Assembly: GCA_025464545.1 (NCBI GenBank) | Contig: JAODMA010000371.1 | Span: 1 to 7,922 of the forward strand | Length of the DNA stretch: 7,922 nt | From: Arthrobacter sp. | GTDB taxonomy: Bacteria; Actinomycetota; Actinomycetes; Actinomycetales; Micrococcaceae | Direction: 5' to 3' | Shown here: positions 1-5,816 of the stretch, in pieces | Numbering within the stretch: position 1 is the stretch's first letter | Layout: the number at the start of each line of letters is the position of its first letter | Notes under the pieces: generated by a model | Databases searched by the model: none | Seen by the model: the letters and a program-made list of their open reading frames with translations, nothing else | What the model was told of the DNA's origin: nothing | Program-made: the position numbers and the translations under genes

Positions 1-237
1 GTTGAGGTTTCCAATGTCCCCGTTGACCGAACGGACGCGAAGCCCCGAAGCTGCGACGTCGGCCGCGACGGAGGCGACGGCTTCCGGACCCAGATCGTAT
101 GGCACGTGATCGCAGACGCCGGGGAGAGCGCCGAGGTCGATCTCCTCGAACCCCAGTTCCGTCATCGTCCGGAGAGCCGTCGGCAGATCCTGGTGGCGAA
201 AGCTGATGGATGAGCAGCCGAGTCGGGGATGGAACAT
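1..237 (-). CDS. Sugar phosphate isomerase/epimerase-like TIM-barrel protein (partial, N-terminus)
   Basis: Only the first 79 codons are inside the window; the gene runs off the left edge. It starts with MFHPRLGCSSISFRH and continues with LPTALRTMTELGFEEIDLG, then GLRVRSVNGDIGNLN. This is the beta1 (GCSSISF), helix (ALRTMTELGF), beta2 (EEIDLG) and beta3 (RVRSVNGD) start typical of the xylose-isomerase-like TIM-barrel family (AP endonuclease 2 fold), which includes hydroxypyruvate isomerase, myo-inosose dehydratase and many sugar or sugar-acid isomerases and epimerases. An AGAGGA ribosome binding site lies at 247-252, 9 nt before the ATG. It is divergent from the permease-transketolase operon across an operator-bearing region, so I infer that it works in the same catabolic pathway, probably on a keto sugar or sugar acid. 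The active-site residues lie outside the window, so the exact reaction cannot be told. Confidence 0.8.
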   Translation of the reverse strand, partial: MFHPRLGCSSISFRHQDLPTALRTMTELGFEEIDLGALPGVCDHVPYDLGPEAVASVAADVAASGLRVRSVNGDIGNLN

Positions 238-284
238 CGTCTTTGATCCTCTGGTCGTGCGCGGTGGCGGTGGTGATAGGGACC

Positions 285-314
285 ACATTACGGACGTAGA
301 CTGTCAACAGTCAA
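285..314 (-). promoter_or_regulatory. Putative promoter of the TIM-barrel isomerase gene
   Basis: Read on the minus strand, a TTGACT -35 box (309-314) is followed after 18 nt by TAATGT (285-290), which fits the loose actinobacterial TANNNT -10 pattern. The start codon is about 48 nt further on. The -35 box lies inside the left arm of the perfect palindrome, so a protein bound there would block RNA polymerase. Assigned by eye. Confidence 0.4.
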
Positions 315-336
315 CCCTAAAAGTTGACTGTTGACA
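302..336. promoter_or_regulatory. Perfect 14-bp inverted repeat, double operator between divergent genes
   Basis: TGTCAACAGTCAAC (302-315) and its exact reverse complement GTTGACTGTTGACA (323-336) flank a 7-nt spacer. Each arm contains the 13-mer GTCAACAGTCAAC (303-315; 323-335 inverted), itself an imperfect dyad around a central A. The same 13-mer, with two changes, occurs at 373-385 and twice in front of the GntR gene (3724-3736, 3746-3758). FadR-type GntR dimers bind short dyads of this kind, so this is most likely the main operator for the regulator encoded at 3781-4440. It would control the isomerase gene on one side and the permease-transketolase operon on the other. Confidence 0.8.
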
Positions 337-364
337 TTGCACTATGGCGCGGGTCACACTGGGG

Positions 365-385
365 TATCATTTGTTAACAGTCGAC
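365..385 (+). promoter_or_regulatory. Putative -10 box and third operator copy before the MHS permease
   Basis: TATCAT (365-370) is a plausible -10 box, although no good -35 box stands at the right distance. Immediately downstream lies GTTAACAGTCGAC (373-385), which matches the palindrome arm GTCAACAGTCAAC at 11 of 13 positions. A site just after the -10 is a classic place for repression. Its position also argues that the permease starts at 431 rather than at an in-frame ATG at 344, which would put this operator inside the coding region. Confidence 0.5.
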
Positions 386-430
386 AGTGGCCGCGTTCCG
401 GCGTCAGCCACTCATCGAAAGGGATTTCTA

Positions 431-1768
431 ATGAGCAAAGAAGCTCTCACCATGCGGGGTCCGGTCCACGGCACCAAGGATGCAAAGCGGGTCGCCATCG
501 GCTCCGGCGTCGGCGCGGTGATCGAGACCTACGACTTCATCGGTTTCGGCACTGCGGCGGCCTTGTACTTCGGCACGGCCTTCTTCCCCACGGGCGATCC
601 GGTGACCGGAACCCTCGCCGCCTTCGCAACCCTGGGGGTGGGCTTCGCGGCCCGTCCCATCGGCGGCATCATCGGCGGCCACCTCGGAGACAAGCTGGGC
701 CGCAAGCCGGTCCTCGTCGCGTCCCTGATCCTGATGGGCGTTGCAACCTTCCTCATCGGCCTGCTCCCCACGTATAGCCAGGTCGGTTTGCTGGCGCCGG
801 CACTGTTGGTCTTTGTCCGCATCGTCCAGGGCCTCGCCTTCGGTGCGGAATGGGGCGGCGCCATCCTGATGAGCTACGAGCACGCCCCGTGGAAGTCCAA
901 GGGCAGGTACACCGGGATTGTTCAGGCCGGCTTCCCGGTGGGCCTGCTGCTGGCCAACCTCGTGTTCCTGGTCAGCGTGAACCTGGGCGGCGAACTCGCC
1001 TGGCGCGTTCCGTTCCTCGCAAGCATCGTGCTCGTCGCAGTCGGACTGATTATCCGCTCCAAGGTCCCGGAATCCCCGGTTTTCGAAGAAGTCAAGGACA
1101 GCGGCACCATCGTCAAGTCCCCGATCATCGAGGTCATCAGGACCGACTGGCGCAGCATCGTCAAGGGAATCGGCCTCCGCATCGCTGAAACCGCAGGCTA
1201 TGCCGTGTCTATCACGTACATGATTTCCTACCTGCACACGCAGCAGCTGGCGGACAAGACCCAGACCTTGGTGGCACTCTGCATCGCCTCGGCGATCGGA
1301 ATCTTCGCAACGATGGCCTGGGCGCGCCTGACGGACCGGATCGGCCGACGCCCCCTCTACATCTGGTCCTGCGCCTTCGCCCTGTTGTTCGCCATCCCGA
1401 TGTTCCTGATGGTCAACACGGGTCTGTTCGCCCTGGTCATCGCCACCCTCGTGATCTCCTACTCCGTGTGCCAAAACTCCCTCGCCGGCGCCCAGGGCGC
1501 TTGGTTTCCGGAGCTGTTCCAGGCGAAGACCCGTGCGTCAGGGGCCTCCCTTGCCTACCAGATTTCGGCCATGGTCTCCGGCTTCACGCCATTCATCACC
1601 ACCCTGCTGTTCGTCACCTTCGGCTGGATGGGGCCGGCATTGCTCTTCGGCCTTTACGCGGCCGTTGGCCTCTTGTCCGCCATCTCTACCCGCGAAACCT
1701 GGGGCAAGCGCGAACGCAAGCTTGCCGAAGAAGCCACCAACCGTACCCCCGAGTCGGTGACCGTCTAA
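431..1768 (+). CDS. MHS-family (metabolite:H+ symporter) major facilitator permease
   Basis: A 445-residue integral membrane protein with about 12 hydrophobic segments, the usual size for the metabolite:H+ symporter branch of the major facilitator superfamily (ShiA, ProP, KgtP, CitA relatives). Family hallmarks are GAVIETYDFIGFG (28-40) in the first membrane helix, the loop 2-3 motif RPIGG..GGHLGDKLGRK (75-92), RIVQGLAFGAEWGGA (130-144) and a second signature DRIGRR (302-307) in the C-terminal half. The start is set by AAAGGGA at 418-424, 6 nt before the ATG; an in-frame ATG at 344 has no binding site and would span an operator. The stop overlaps the next start (TAATG). Known family members carry carboxylates, betaines and shikimate, so the operon substrate may be a sugar acid or other polar acid. 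The substrate itself cannot be read from sequence. Confidence 0.92.
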   Translation: MSKEALTMRGPVHGTKDAKRVAIGSGVGAVIETYDFIGFGTAAALYFGTAFFPTGDPVTGTLAAFATLGVGFAARPIGGIIGGHLGDKLGRKPVLVASLILMGVATFLIGLLPTYSQVGLLAPALLVFVRIVQGLAFGAEWGGAILMSYEHAPWKSKGRYTGIVQAGFPVGLLLANLVFLVSVNLGGELAWRVPFLASIVLVAVGLIIRSKVPESPVFEEVKDSGTIVKSPIIEVIRTDWRSIVKGIGLRIAETAGYAVSITYMISYLHTQQLADKTQTLVALCIASAIGIFATMAWARLTDRIGRRPLYIWSCAFALLFAIPMFLMVNTGLFALVIATLVISYSVCQNSLAGAQGAWFPELFQAKTRASGASLAYQISAMVSGFTPFITTLLFVTFGWMGPALLFGLYAAVGLLSAISTRETWGKRERKLAEEATNRTPESVTV

Positions 1769-2676
1769 TGGCCGCCACGGAAGAAGCTCAAATGACCGCC
1801 ACGCAGGGAACCATGACAACCACCGCAAAAGAACGCGTGGACAGCGTTTCAGCCGCGGCGTACCGGATCAGGCACCATGCCTTGAATATGGGCGAGGTCC
1901 AGGGGCAGGGCTATGTTGGCCAGGCCCTCGGCGCGTCGGACATGCTGGCCGCCGTGTATGCGGACCAGCTCCGCTTCCAGGCGGCCGAGCCCGAATGGGA
2001 AGGGCGGGACCGGTTCCTGCTCTCCACCGGCCACTACGCCATCGGGCATTACGCGGCCCTCGCAGAGGCCGGCATCATTCCGGTCGAGGAACTTGCGACC
2101 TACGGCTCCGACGATTCCCGGCTGCCGATGTCCGGAATGTCCACGTACACCCCCGGCATGGAGATCTCCGGCGGATCCCTGGGCCACGGGCTCTCCATCG
2201 CCGTCGGCATGGCACTGGGCCTCCGGCACCAGGGCTCCGCGGCAAGAATCTACAACTTCCTCTCCGACGGCGAACTCGACGAAGGCTCCACGTGGGAGGC
2301 GGCCATGGGCGCCCACCACCACCAGCTGGGCAACCTCACCGCCATGGTGGATATCAACGCCCTGCAGGCGGACGGCAAAACGGACACGGTCCTCCGCACC
2401 GAACCCGTAACCGAAAAGTGGGAAGCCTTCGGCTGGTACACCCAGCGCGTGGACGGCAACAACATGGCCGAGCTCCTGCGGGCTTTCGACAACGCTGCCG
2501 CCCAGGCGGCCGTGGACGGGCGTCCCTCCGTCATTCTGTGCGACACGAAGGTCGGCCGCGGCGTCCCGCTGCTGGAAGAACGCGAGAAGGCGCACTTCAT
2601 GCGCATCGAGGACCACGAATGGCAGCTCTGCCGCGAGCAACTGACCGCCGGATACGAAGGAAAGGCCACCCGATGA
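1768..2676 (+). CDS. Transketolase, N-terminal (thiamine-diphosphate-binding) subunit of a split enzyme
   Basis: The 302-residue protein matches the PP domain of transketolase, encoded separately as in many split enzymes. Visible parts are STGHY (86-90), the GGSLGHG loop (135-141), the thiamine-diphosphate/Mg motif SDGELDEGSTWEA (166-178) running to DINALQADG (195-203), KVGRGVP (261-267) and a late His276. Odd points: the first Gly of the usual GDG is Ser166, the usual GHPG near the N-terminus reads GYVG (Tyr49), and the usual GHP before the TPG turn is absent (Ser122 by alignment). ATG 1768 overlaps the permease stop, suggesting translational coupling. In-frame ATGs at 1792 (GGAAG upstream) and 1813 (AGGGA upstream) are possible alternatives, because conserved sequence begins only after residue 20. 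It should pair with the next gene to transfer two-carbon ketol units in the cytoplasm. Apulose-4-phosphate transketolase (AptAB) and the sulfo-sugar enzyme SqwGH are known split relatives; neither is proven here. Confidence 0.9.
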   Translation: MAATEEAQMTATQGTMTTTAKERVDSVSAAAYRIRHHALNMGEVQGQGYVGQALGASDMLAAVYADQLRFQAAEPEWEGRDRFLLSTGHYAIGHYAALAEAGIIPVEELATYGSDDSRLPMSGMSTYTPGMEISGGSLGHGLSIAVGMALGLRHQGSAARIYNFLSDGELDEGSTWEAAMGAHHHQLGNLTAMVDINALQADGKTDTVLRTEPVTEKWEAFGWYTQRVDGNNMAELLRAFDNAAAQAAVDGRPSVILCDTKVGRGVPLLEEREKAHFMRIEDHEWQLCREQLTAGYEGKATR

Positions 2677-3665
2677 GCACCACCACCGCACCCAAGCTGA
2701 AGACCTCGGCCATGATCGCGTCCTTCGCGGACGCGGGCCAGAAAACGAGTTCGGCCCCGTTCGGGCACGCCCTGGTCAAGGCCGCACAGGAGAACGACAA
2801 GATCGTCGGCCTCACCGCAGACCTGGGCAAATACACGGACATGCACATCTTCGCCCAGGCCTTTCCGGAACGGTTCTTCCAGATGGGCATGGCCGAACAG
2901 CTCCTCTTCGGCGCCGCGGCCGGCATGGCTGAGACCGGCTTGGTGCCGTTCGCGTCCACCTACTCGGTGTTCGCTGCCCGGCGCGCCTACGACTTCCTCT
3001 GCCTGGACAGCGCCGAACCGAACCTCAACGTCAACATCGTCGGCGGACTGCCGGGCCTGACCACGGGCTACGGTCCCAGCCACCAGGCCACGGAGGACAT
3101 GGCGATCTTCCGCGGCATGCCGAACCTCACCATCGTGGACCCCTGCGACTCGATCGACATCGAACAAGCAGTCCCCCAGCTCGCGGCCAGCGACGGACCC
3201 ACCTACCTCCGCCTGCTGCGCGGCAACGTCCCCACCGTCCTGGACGAATACGACTACACCTTTGACCTCGGCAAAGCCAAAGCGCTCCGCGGCGGCAACG
3301 ACGTCGTCTTCATCTCCAGCGGGCTGATGACCATGCGCGCGCTCCAGGCCGCCAAGGCCCTGGCCGCACACAACGTGGACGTCGCCGTCGTCCACGCCCC
3401 CACCATCAAACCCTTCGACACCGCCACCGTCCTGGCGGAGATCAACACCGACCGCCTGGCGGTCACGCTGGAGAACCACAGTGTCGTCGGAGGCCTCTTC
3501 GAAACCGTCGCCTCCGCCGTCGTAACCGCAGGCGTGGGCAAGCGGGTCGTACCCATCGCCTTGCCGGACGCGTTCCTCGACGCCGGCGCCCTGCCCACCC
3601 TCCACGAACGCTACGGAATCTCCGTGCAACGGATCGTTGCGAAGGTCCTGGCGGAACTGGGCTGA
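2673..3665 (+). CDS. Transketolase, C-terminal (pyrimidine-binding) subunit of a split enzyme
   Basis: The 330-residue partner subunit carries the PYR domain followed by the transketolase C-terminal domain. Visible are GLTADLGKY (46-54), FPERFFQMGMAEQ (64-76) with the catalytic Glu75 that activates thiamine diphosphate, the aromatic stretch TYSVFAARRAYDF (96-108), GPSHQATEDMAIFR (134-147) with the conserved His137, and RLLRGNVP (180-187), whose second Arg matches the phosphate-contacting Arg of classical transketolase. The last domain shows ENHSVVGGLFETVA (267-280). The Asp that usually precedes GP(S/T)H is Tyr133. The start overlaps the stop of the N-terminal subunit by four bases (ATGA), with GAAGG at 2656-2660 upstream. 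Such overlap favours equal amounts of the two chains in a heteromeric enzyme. A hairpin terminator follows directly. Confidence 0.92.
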   Translation: MSTTTAPKLKTSAMIASFADAGQKTSSAPFGHALVKAAQENDKIVGLTADLGKYTDMHIFAQAFPERFFQMGMAEQLLFGAAAGMAETGLVPFASTYSVFAARRAYDFLCLDSAEPNLNVNIVGGLPGLTTGYGPSHQATEDMAIFRGMPNLTIVDPCDSIDIEQAVPQLAASDGPTYLRLLRGNVPTVLDEYDYTFDLGKAKALRGGNDVVFISSGLMTMRALQAAKALAAHNVDVAVVHAPTIKPFDTATVLAEINTDRLAVTLENHSVVGGLFETVASAVVTAGVGKRVVPIALPDAFLDAGALPTLHERYGISVQRIVAKVLAELG

Positions 3666-3680
3666 CGCGCTCCGCACCAC

Positions 3681-3712
3681 GGCGCGCGACCGGCGCCCTC
3701 CGGTTGCGCGCC
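3681..3712 (+). terminator. Hairpin terminator of the permease-transketolase operon
   Basis: A 13-bp stem, GGCGCGCGACCGG (3681-3693) with CCGGTTGCGCGCC (3700-3712), pairs fully except for one G-T wobble, around a 6-nt loop. It starts 15 nt after the transketolase stop. There is no T-tract, which is common for actinobacterial terminators. It separates the operon from the regulator gene. Confidence 0.75.
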
Positions 3713-3723
3713 TGTGGCGTATG

Positions 3724-3758
3724 CTCAACAGTTAACACCGCAAAGGTAAACAGTTAAC
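3724..3758 (+). promoter_or_regulatory. Tandem operators before the GntR regulator (autoregulation)
   Basis: Two copies of the shared 13-mer stand in direct orientation: CTCAACAGTTAAC (3724-3736) and GTAAACAGTTAAC (3746-3758), each 11 of 13 identical to the palindrome arm at 303-315. Their starts are 22 bp apart, about two helical turns, so both dimers would sit on the same face of the DNA. A possible -10, TATGCT (3720-3725), touches the first copy. The arrangement predicts that the regulator represses its own gene. Confidence 0.7.
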
Positions 3759-3780
3759 CCCTGACATTGAGGACACAACC

Positions 3781-4440
3781 ATGGCCGGAGCAACAGCACC
3801 GCTGCTGGGACTGGAGAAGAAGAGCCTCCGCGAGCAGGCGCTGTCGGCGTTGCGCACCGCCATTACGAGCGGTGAGCTGGCACCGGGGCGGCATCTGGTC
3901 GAAACGGAGCTGTCAGAGATGCTCCAAATCAGCCGTGGAACCCTGCGTGAAGCACTGCGGCAGCTCGAGCAGGAAGGCCTGCTCTCCGCCGGACCCCGTG
4001 GCCGGCTCTCTGTGCGACACCTCGACGCCAAGGAAATCCGCGACATCTTCTCCGTGCGCGCGGCCCTGGAGTCGTTGGCTGCCCGGACGCTGTGCGAGCT
4101 TCCGGACCGGGAGTACGCCATTCGTTCGCTCCGCACCGCCATCGACGCAATGGAGGCCGCCACCCACGGCACCCTCGAGGAGCGCATTGAAACCGACATG
4201 GACTTCCACCGCACCATGTGCCGCCTGACTGGGAACGAGACGCTGCTCCACTCCTGGGAATCCCTTGAAGGATCGATCCGGATGTCCATCATGTTCGCCG
4301 GGCTGGACAAGGGCGTCAGAAACATGGGCGTGGACCGGCACCACGACATTGTGGCCGCGATCGAAACAGGTGATGCATCCCTGGCCCGAACGACCATCCG
4401 CGACCACATGGACCAGGCCGCCGACAATCTGGTGGCCTGA
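3781..4440 (+). CDS. GntR-family transcriptional regulator, FadR/FCD subfamily
   Basis: A 219-residue DNA-binding regulator. The N-terminal winged helix-turn-helix is clear: LREQALSALRTAITSGELAPG (16-36), then ETELSEMLQISRGTLREALRQLEQEGLL (41-68) with the recognition helix SRGTLREAL. The all-helical FCD ligand domain (about 85-215) has the expected metal-ligand pattern: Asp139 and His143 in DMDFH, His188 in RHHDIVAAI and His209 near the end. FCD proteins usually bind small carboxylates or sugar acids and release DNA when the ligand is present. GAGGAC (3769-3774), 6 nt before the ATG, fixes the start. Five copies of one operator-like motif lie upstream of this gene and of the neighbouring operons, so it is very probably the local regulator, most simply a substrate-relieved repressor. 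The ligand is unknown. Confidence 0.93.
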   Translation: MAGATAPLLGLEKKSLREQALSALRTAITSGELAPGRHLVETELSEMLQISRGTLREALRQLEQEGLLSAGPRGRLSVRHLDAKEIRDIFSVRAALESLAARTLCELPDREYAIRSLRTAIDAMEAATHGTLEERIETDMDFHRTMCRLTGNETLLHSWESLEGSIRMSIMFAGLDKGVRNMGVDRHHDIVAAIETGDASLARTTIRDHMDQAADNLVA

Positions 4441-4470
4441 CACCGGGTGACCTCTTCCTTGCGGAGGTCA
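4414..4470 (+). terminator. Two successive hairpins at the end of the GntR gene
   Basis: The first, CAGGCCGCC (4414-4422) with GGTGGCCTG (4431-4439), has a 9-bp stem with one G-T wobble and an 8-nt loop, and it overlaps the stop codon. The second, TGACCTC (4448-4454) with GAGGTCA (4464-4470), has a 7-bp stem and a 9-nt loop. Neither is followed by a T-tract. Together they could end the regulator transcript, but the call rests on pairing alone. Confidence 0.4.
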
Positions 4471-4532
4471 AGTTGCAGCAGTTGGCCTTCGAGCCCCTGT
4501 CGGCACGATGTTTTGTCCCTCGCCGCCAACTA

Positions 4533-4560
4533 TTGACCCTTTCTGTCCCTACAATTTAAT
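4533..4560 (+). promoter_or_regulatory. Putative promoter of the CsbD-like gene
   Basis: TTGACC (4533-4538), 16 nt, then TTTAAT (4555-4560), in an AT-rich patch that stands out from the GC-rich surroundings. TACAAT (4550-4555) overlaps it but is too close to the -35 box. The start codon is 54 nt downstream. I see no clear stress-sigma-factor pattern, which might have been expected for this family. Confidence 0.45.
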
Positions 4561-4614
4561 TGTCGGCCTCCATGGCATTCACGTCGCGGGGGCGGCCAAA
4601 GGAGGAGAACCACC

Positions 4615-4791
4615 ATGGGTTTGGGCGACAAGATCCACAACGCCGCGGAGAAACTCCACGGCAAGGGCAAACAGACTGCCGGCGAGGCCAGCGGCAACGA
4701 ACGGTTGAGCGCCGAGGGCAAAAGCCGGCAGGTCAAAGCCGACTTGAAGCAGGCCGGTGAGAAAATCAAAGACGCTTTCAAGAAGCATTGA
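4615..4791 (+). CDS. CsbD-like small hydrophilic stress protein
   Basis: A 58-residue, lysine-rich, hydrophilic protein with the CsbD layout: MGLGDKIHNAAEKLHGKGKQ, then TAGEASGNERLSAEGK (21-36), then ADLKQAGEKIKDAFKKH (42-58). The GNERL.AEGK core and the DLKQAGEK.KDAFK tail are the family signature, and 55-70 residues is normal. An excellent ribosome binding site, GGAGGAG (4601-4607), stands 7 nt before the ATG. CsbD proteins are induced by general stress in Bacillus and many actinobacteria and are predicted to be cytoplasmic; their molecular role is not established. The gene has its own promoter-like sequence and a strong hairpin after it, so it is probably a single-gene unit unrelated to the transketolase module. 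Confidence 0.9.
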   Translation: MGLGDKIHNAAEKLHGKGKQTAGEASGNERLSAEGKSRQVKADLKQAGEKIKDAFKKH

Positions 4792-4808
4792 TCCCAGGCG
4801 TCAAAGGC

Positions 4809-4839
4809 AGAGGCGTGGACCCGTCCGGACCACGCCTCT
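4809..4839 (+). terminator. Hairpin terminator after the CsbD-like gene
   Basis: A perfect 10-bp stem, AGAGGCGTGG (4809-4818) with CCACGCCTCT (4830-4839), around an 11-nt loop, 17 nt after the stop codon and followed by a short pyrimidine run. Because it is a perfect inverted repeat, it could also end transcripts coming from the minus-strand small frame at 4901-5068. Confidence 0.75.
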
Positions 4840-4900
4840 TCCCTGCCGGGGCTCTTGGCCATCCGTCCGCCGCCCCAAAACTGAGCCGGCCGGCGACAAG

Positions 4901-5068
4901 TCACTCGATCTTTGGGTCGGGCGGCGACGGCGCCACGGAATAGCCCAGGTCTCCCGGAAGCAGCCACCAATACTGCAATTCCTTGCGGTGCGTCGCATCC
5001 GCCGGGCCGTCCGACCGCCGACGTCCGGCGGAACTGGAAGCAAGCACGAACCACAAGATCGCGAACAC
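4901..5068 (-). CDS. Hypothetical 55-residue protein with N-terminal hydrophobic segment (GTG start)
   Basis: I do not recognise this protein. On the minus strand a GTG codon (5066-5068) is preceded by GAGGGA (5072-5077) and opens a 55-codon frame ending in TGA at 4901-4903. The N-terminus FAILWFVLASSSA is hydrophobic and is followed by RRR, like a short membrane anchor or signal segment. A polar middle leads to LQYWWLLPGDLGY (31-43) and a proline-rich end, APSPPDPKIE. About 78% of third codon positions are G or C, as expected for a real gene here, whereas the longer overlapping frames in this stretch look like arginine/proline-rich shadows. There is an in-frame stop upstream and no ATG alternative. 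The 10-bp hairpin at 4809-4839 lies beyond its end and could terminate it. The case rests on binding site, composition and plausible sequence, not on a family match. Confidence 0.5.
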   Translation of the reverse strand: MFAILWFVLASSSAGRRRSDGPADATHRKELQYWWLLPGDLGYSVAPSPPDPKIE

Positions 5069-5074
5069 GTTTCC

Positions 5075-5098
5075 CTCGTGTAAAGACTCGTGTAAAGA
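5075..5098. repeat. Exact 12-bp tandem duplication
   Basis: CTCGTGTAAAGA occurs twice back to back (5075-5086 and 5087-5098). It begins within the ribosome binding site of the minus-strand small gene and extends into its leader, where it reads TCTTTACACGAG twice. It could be a recent slippage event or a repeated binding site. Confidence 0.85.
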
Positions 5099-5219
5099 AT
5101 TGATTCAAGAGTATTTCCAAGGCATTCCGCCCCCGCCACACCGGCAGCGTCGGAGCTCCGCACCCGGGAGGATAATTACACCGAGATCCAATGGTCCGCG
5201 GACACGATAAGGGGTTGCG

Positions 5220-5807
5220 ATGCTTACGCTTCCGCGCATCACAGTAGAGGTTCCCGTGCTGGGCATCGGATCATCCCCTTCGGACTACGATGAGCTGGGC
5301 ACGCACGTCGATGCACTGCGCCGGCGCCCGGGCCTGCATCTGACCCTCTTACATATCGGGGTCCTGGACGATTTTTCCCGGGACGTCGCGGACTGGACCA
5401 ACGGCATCACCAGCAACGCAGCAGCCACCCGCACGGTGGTTGCCTGGTTGGAGGCCTTGCCGGTATTGCCGGGCTTCTCAGGACGTGCCGAAAAGCTGAT
5501 CGTGCTGGGCGGCGGAAACGTGTCCGGACTCGAAGTGGAGGTCCCCGGGCACGTGCGTGAATTTCAGGTCCTGCTCGTGCGCGCGCTCCATGAGCTGCTC
5601 GACGATCTGCTCGTGGACAATGTTGATGACTTCATTCTCAGCTCACGTGCGCTCGGCTTCAGGTACCCCCGTTGGACCCCCCATATTGCTGTCGGCCGAC
5701 CTAAGACCAGGACCCGGGAGCCACTGAAGATTGAACCGTTGGCCGTCGATTTCGGGAGCTCACGGATCCGGAACCAGCAGTTCCTTCCGGCCGCTGGCGC
5801 CGGCTGA
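5220..5807 (+). CDS. 2H phosphoesterase-like protein (2'-5' RNA ligase/LigT-like)
   Basis: A 195-residue soluble protein. Two short motifs, HLTLLHIG at 40-47 and TPHIAVGR at 153-160, lie about 115 residues apart, matching the paired H-x-T/S strands that define the 2H phosphoesterase fold (RNA 2',3'-cyclic phosphodiesterase or 2'-5' RNA ligase relatives). The helix between them (EFQVLLVRALHELLDDLL, 114-131) and the FRYPRWTPH approach to the second His also fit. The first motif is complete (His40, Thr42). The second has His155 but Ala157 where Thr or Ser normally sits, so cyclic phosphodiesterase activity is uncertain. The start ATG follows AAGGGG (5209-5214) by 5 nt. The gene converges on the RibD-like gene, with the stops 9 nt apart and no clear terminator between them. 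The family call is by motif only. Confidence 0.6.
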   Translation: MLTLPRITVEVPVLGIGSSPSDYDELGTHVDALRRRPGLHLTLLHIGVLDDFSRDVADWTNGITSNAAATRTVVAWLEALPVLPGFSGRAEKLIVLGGGNVSGLEVEVPGHVREFQVLLVRALHELLDDLLVDNVDDFILSSRALGFRYPRWTPHIAVGRPKTRTREPLKIEPLAVDFGSSRIRNQQFLPAAGAG

Positions 5808-5816
5808 CCGTGGCGA

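Noticed and set aside
344..430. N-terminal extension of the permease from ATG 344
   Set aside because: It has no ribosome binding site, would contain the operator at 373-385, and the MHS sequence begins only after 431.
428..1474. Long minus-strand open frame opposite the MHS permease
   Set aside because: Asp/Glu/Gly/Arg-rich mirror frame of a GC-rich gene with clear family motifs on the plus strand; no ribosome binding site.
2250..3728. 492-codon minus-strand open frame opposite the transketolase genes
   Set aside because: It covers two well-supported plus-strand genes, and its sequence is low-complexity Val/Gly/Asp/Arg without any recognisable domain.
4530..5163. Longer frames on both strands between the regulator and the 2H-like gene (e.g. 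4530-5141 and 4801-5163 minus, 4757-5083 plus)
   Set aside because: They overlap the clear CsbD-like gene or its terminator, have Arg/Pro/Ser-rich composition and no binding sites; the 55-codon frame at 4901-5068 is the better candidate.
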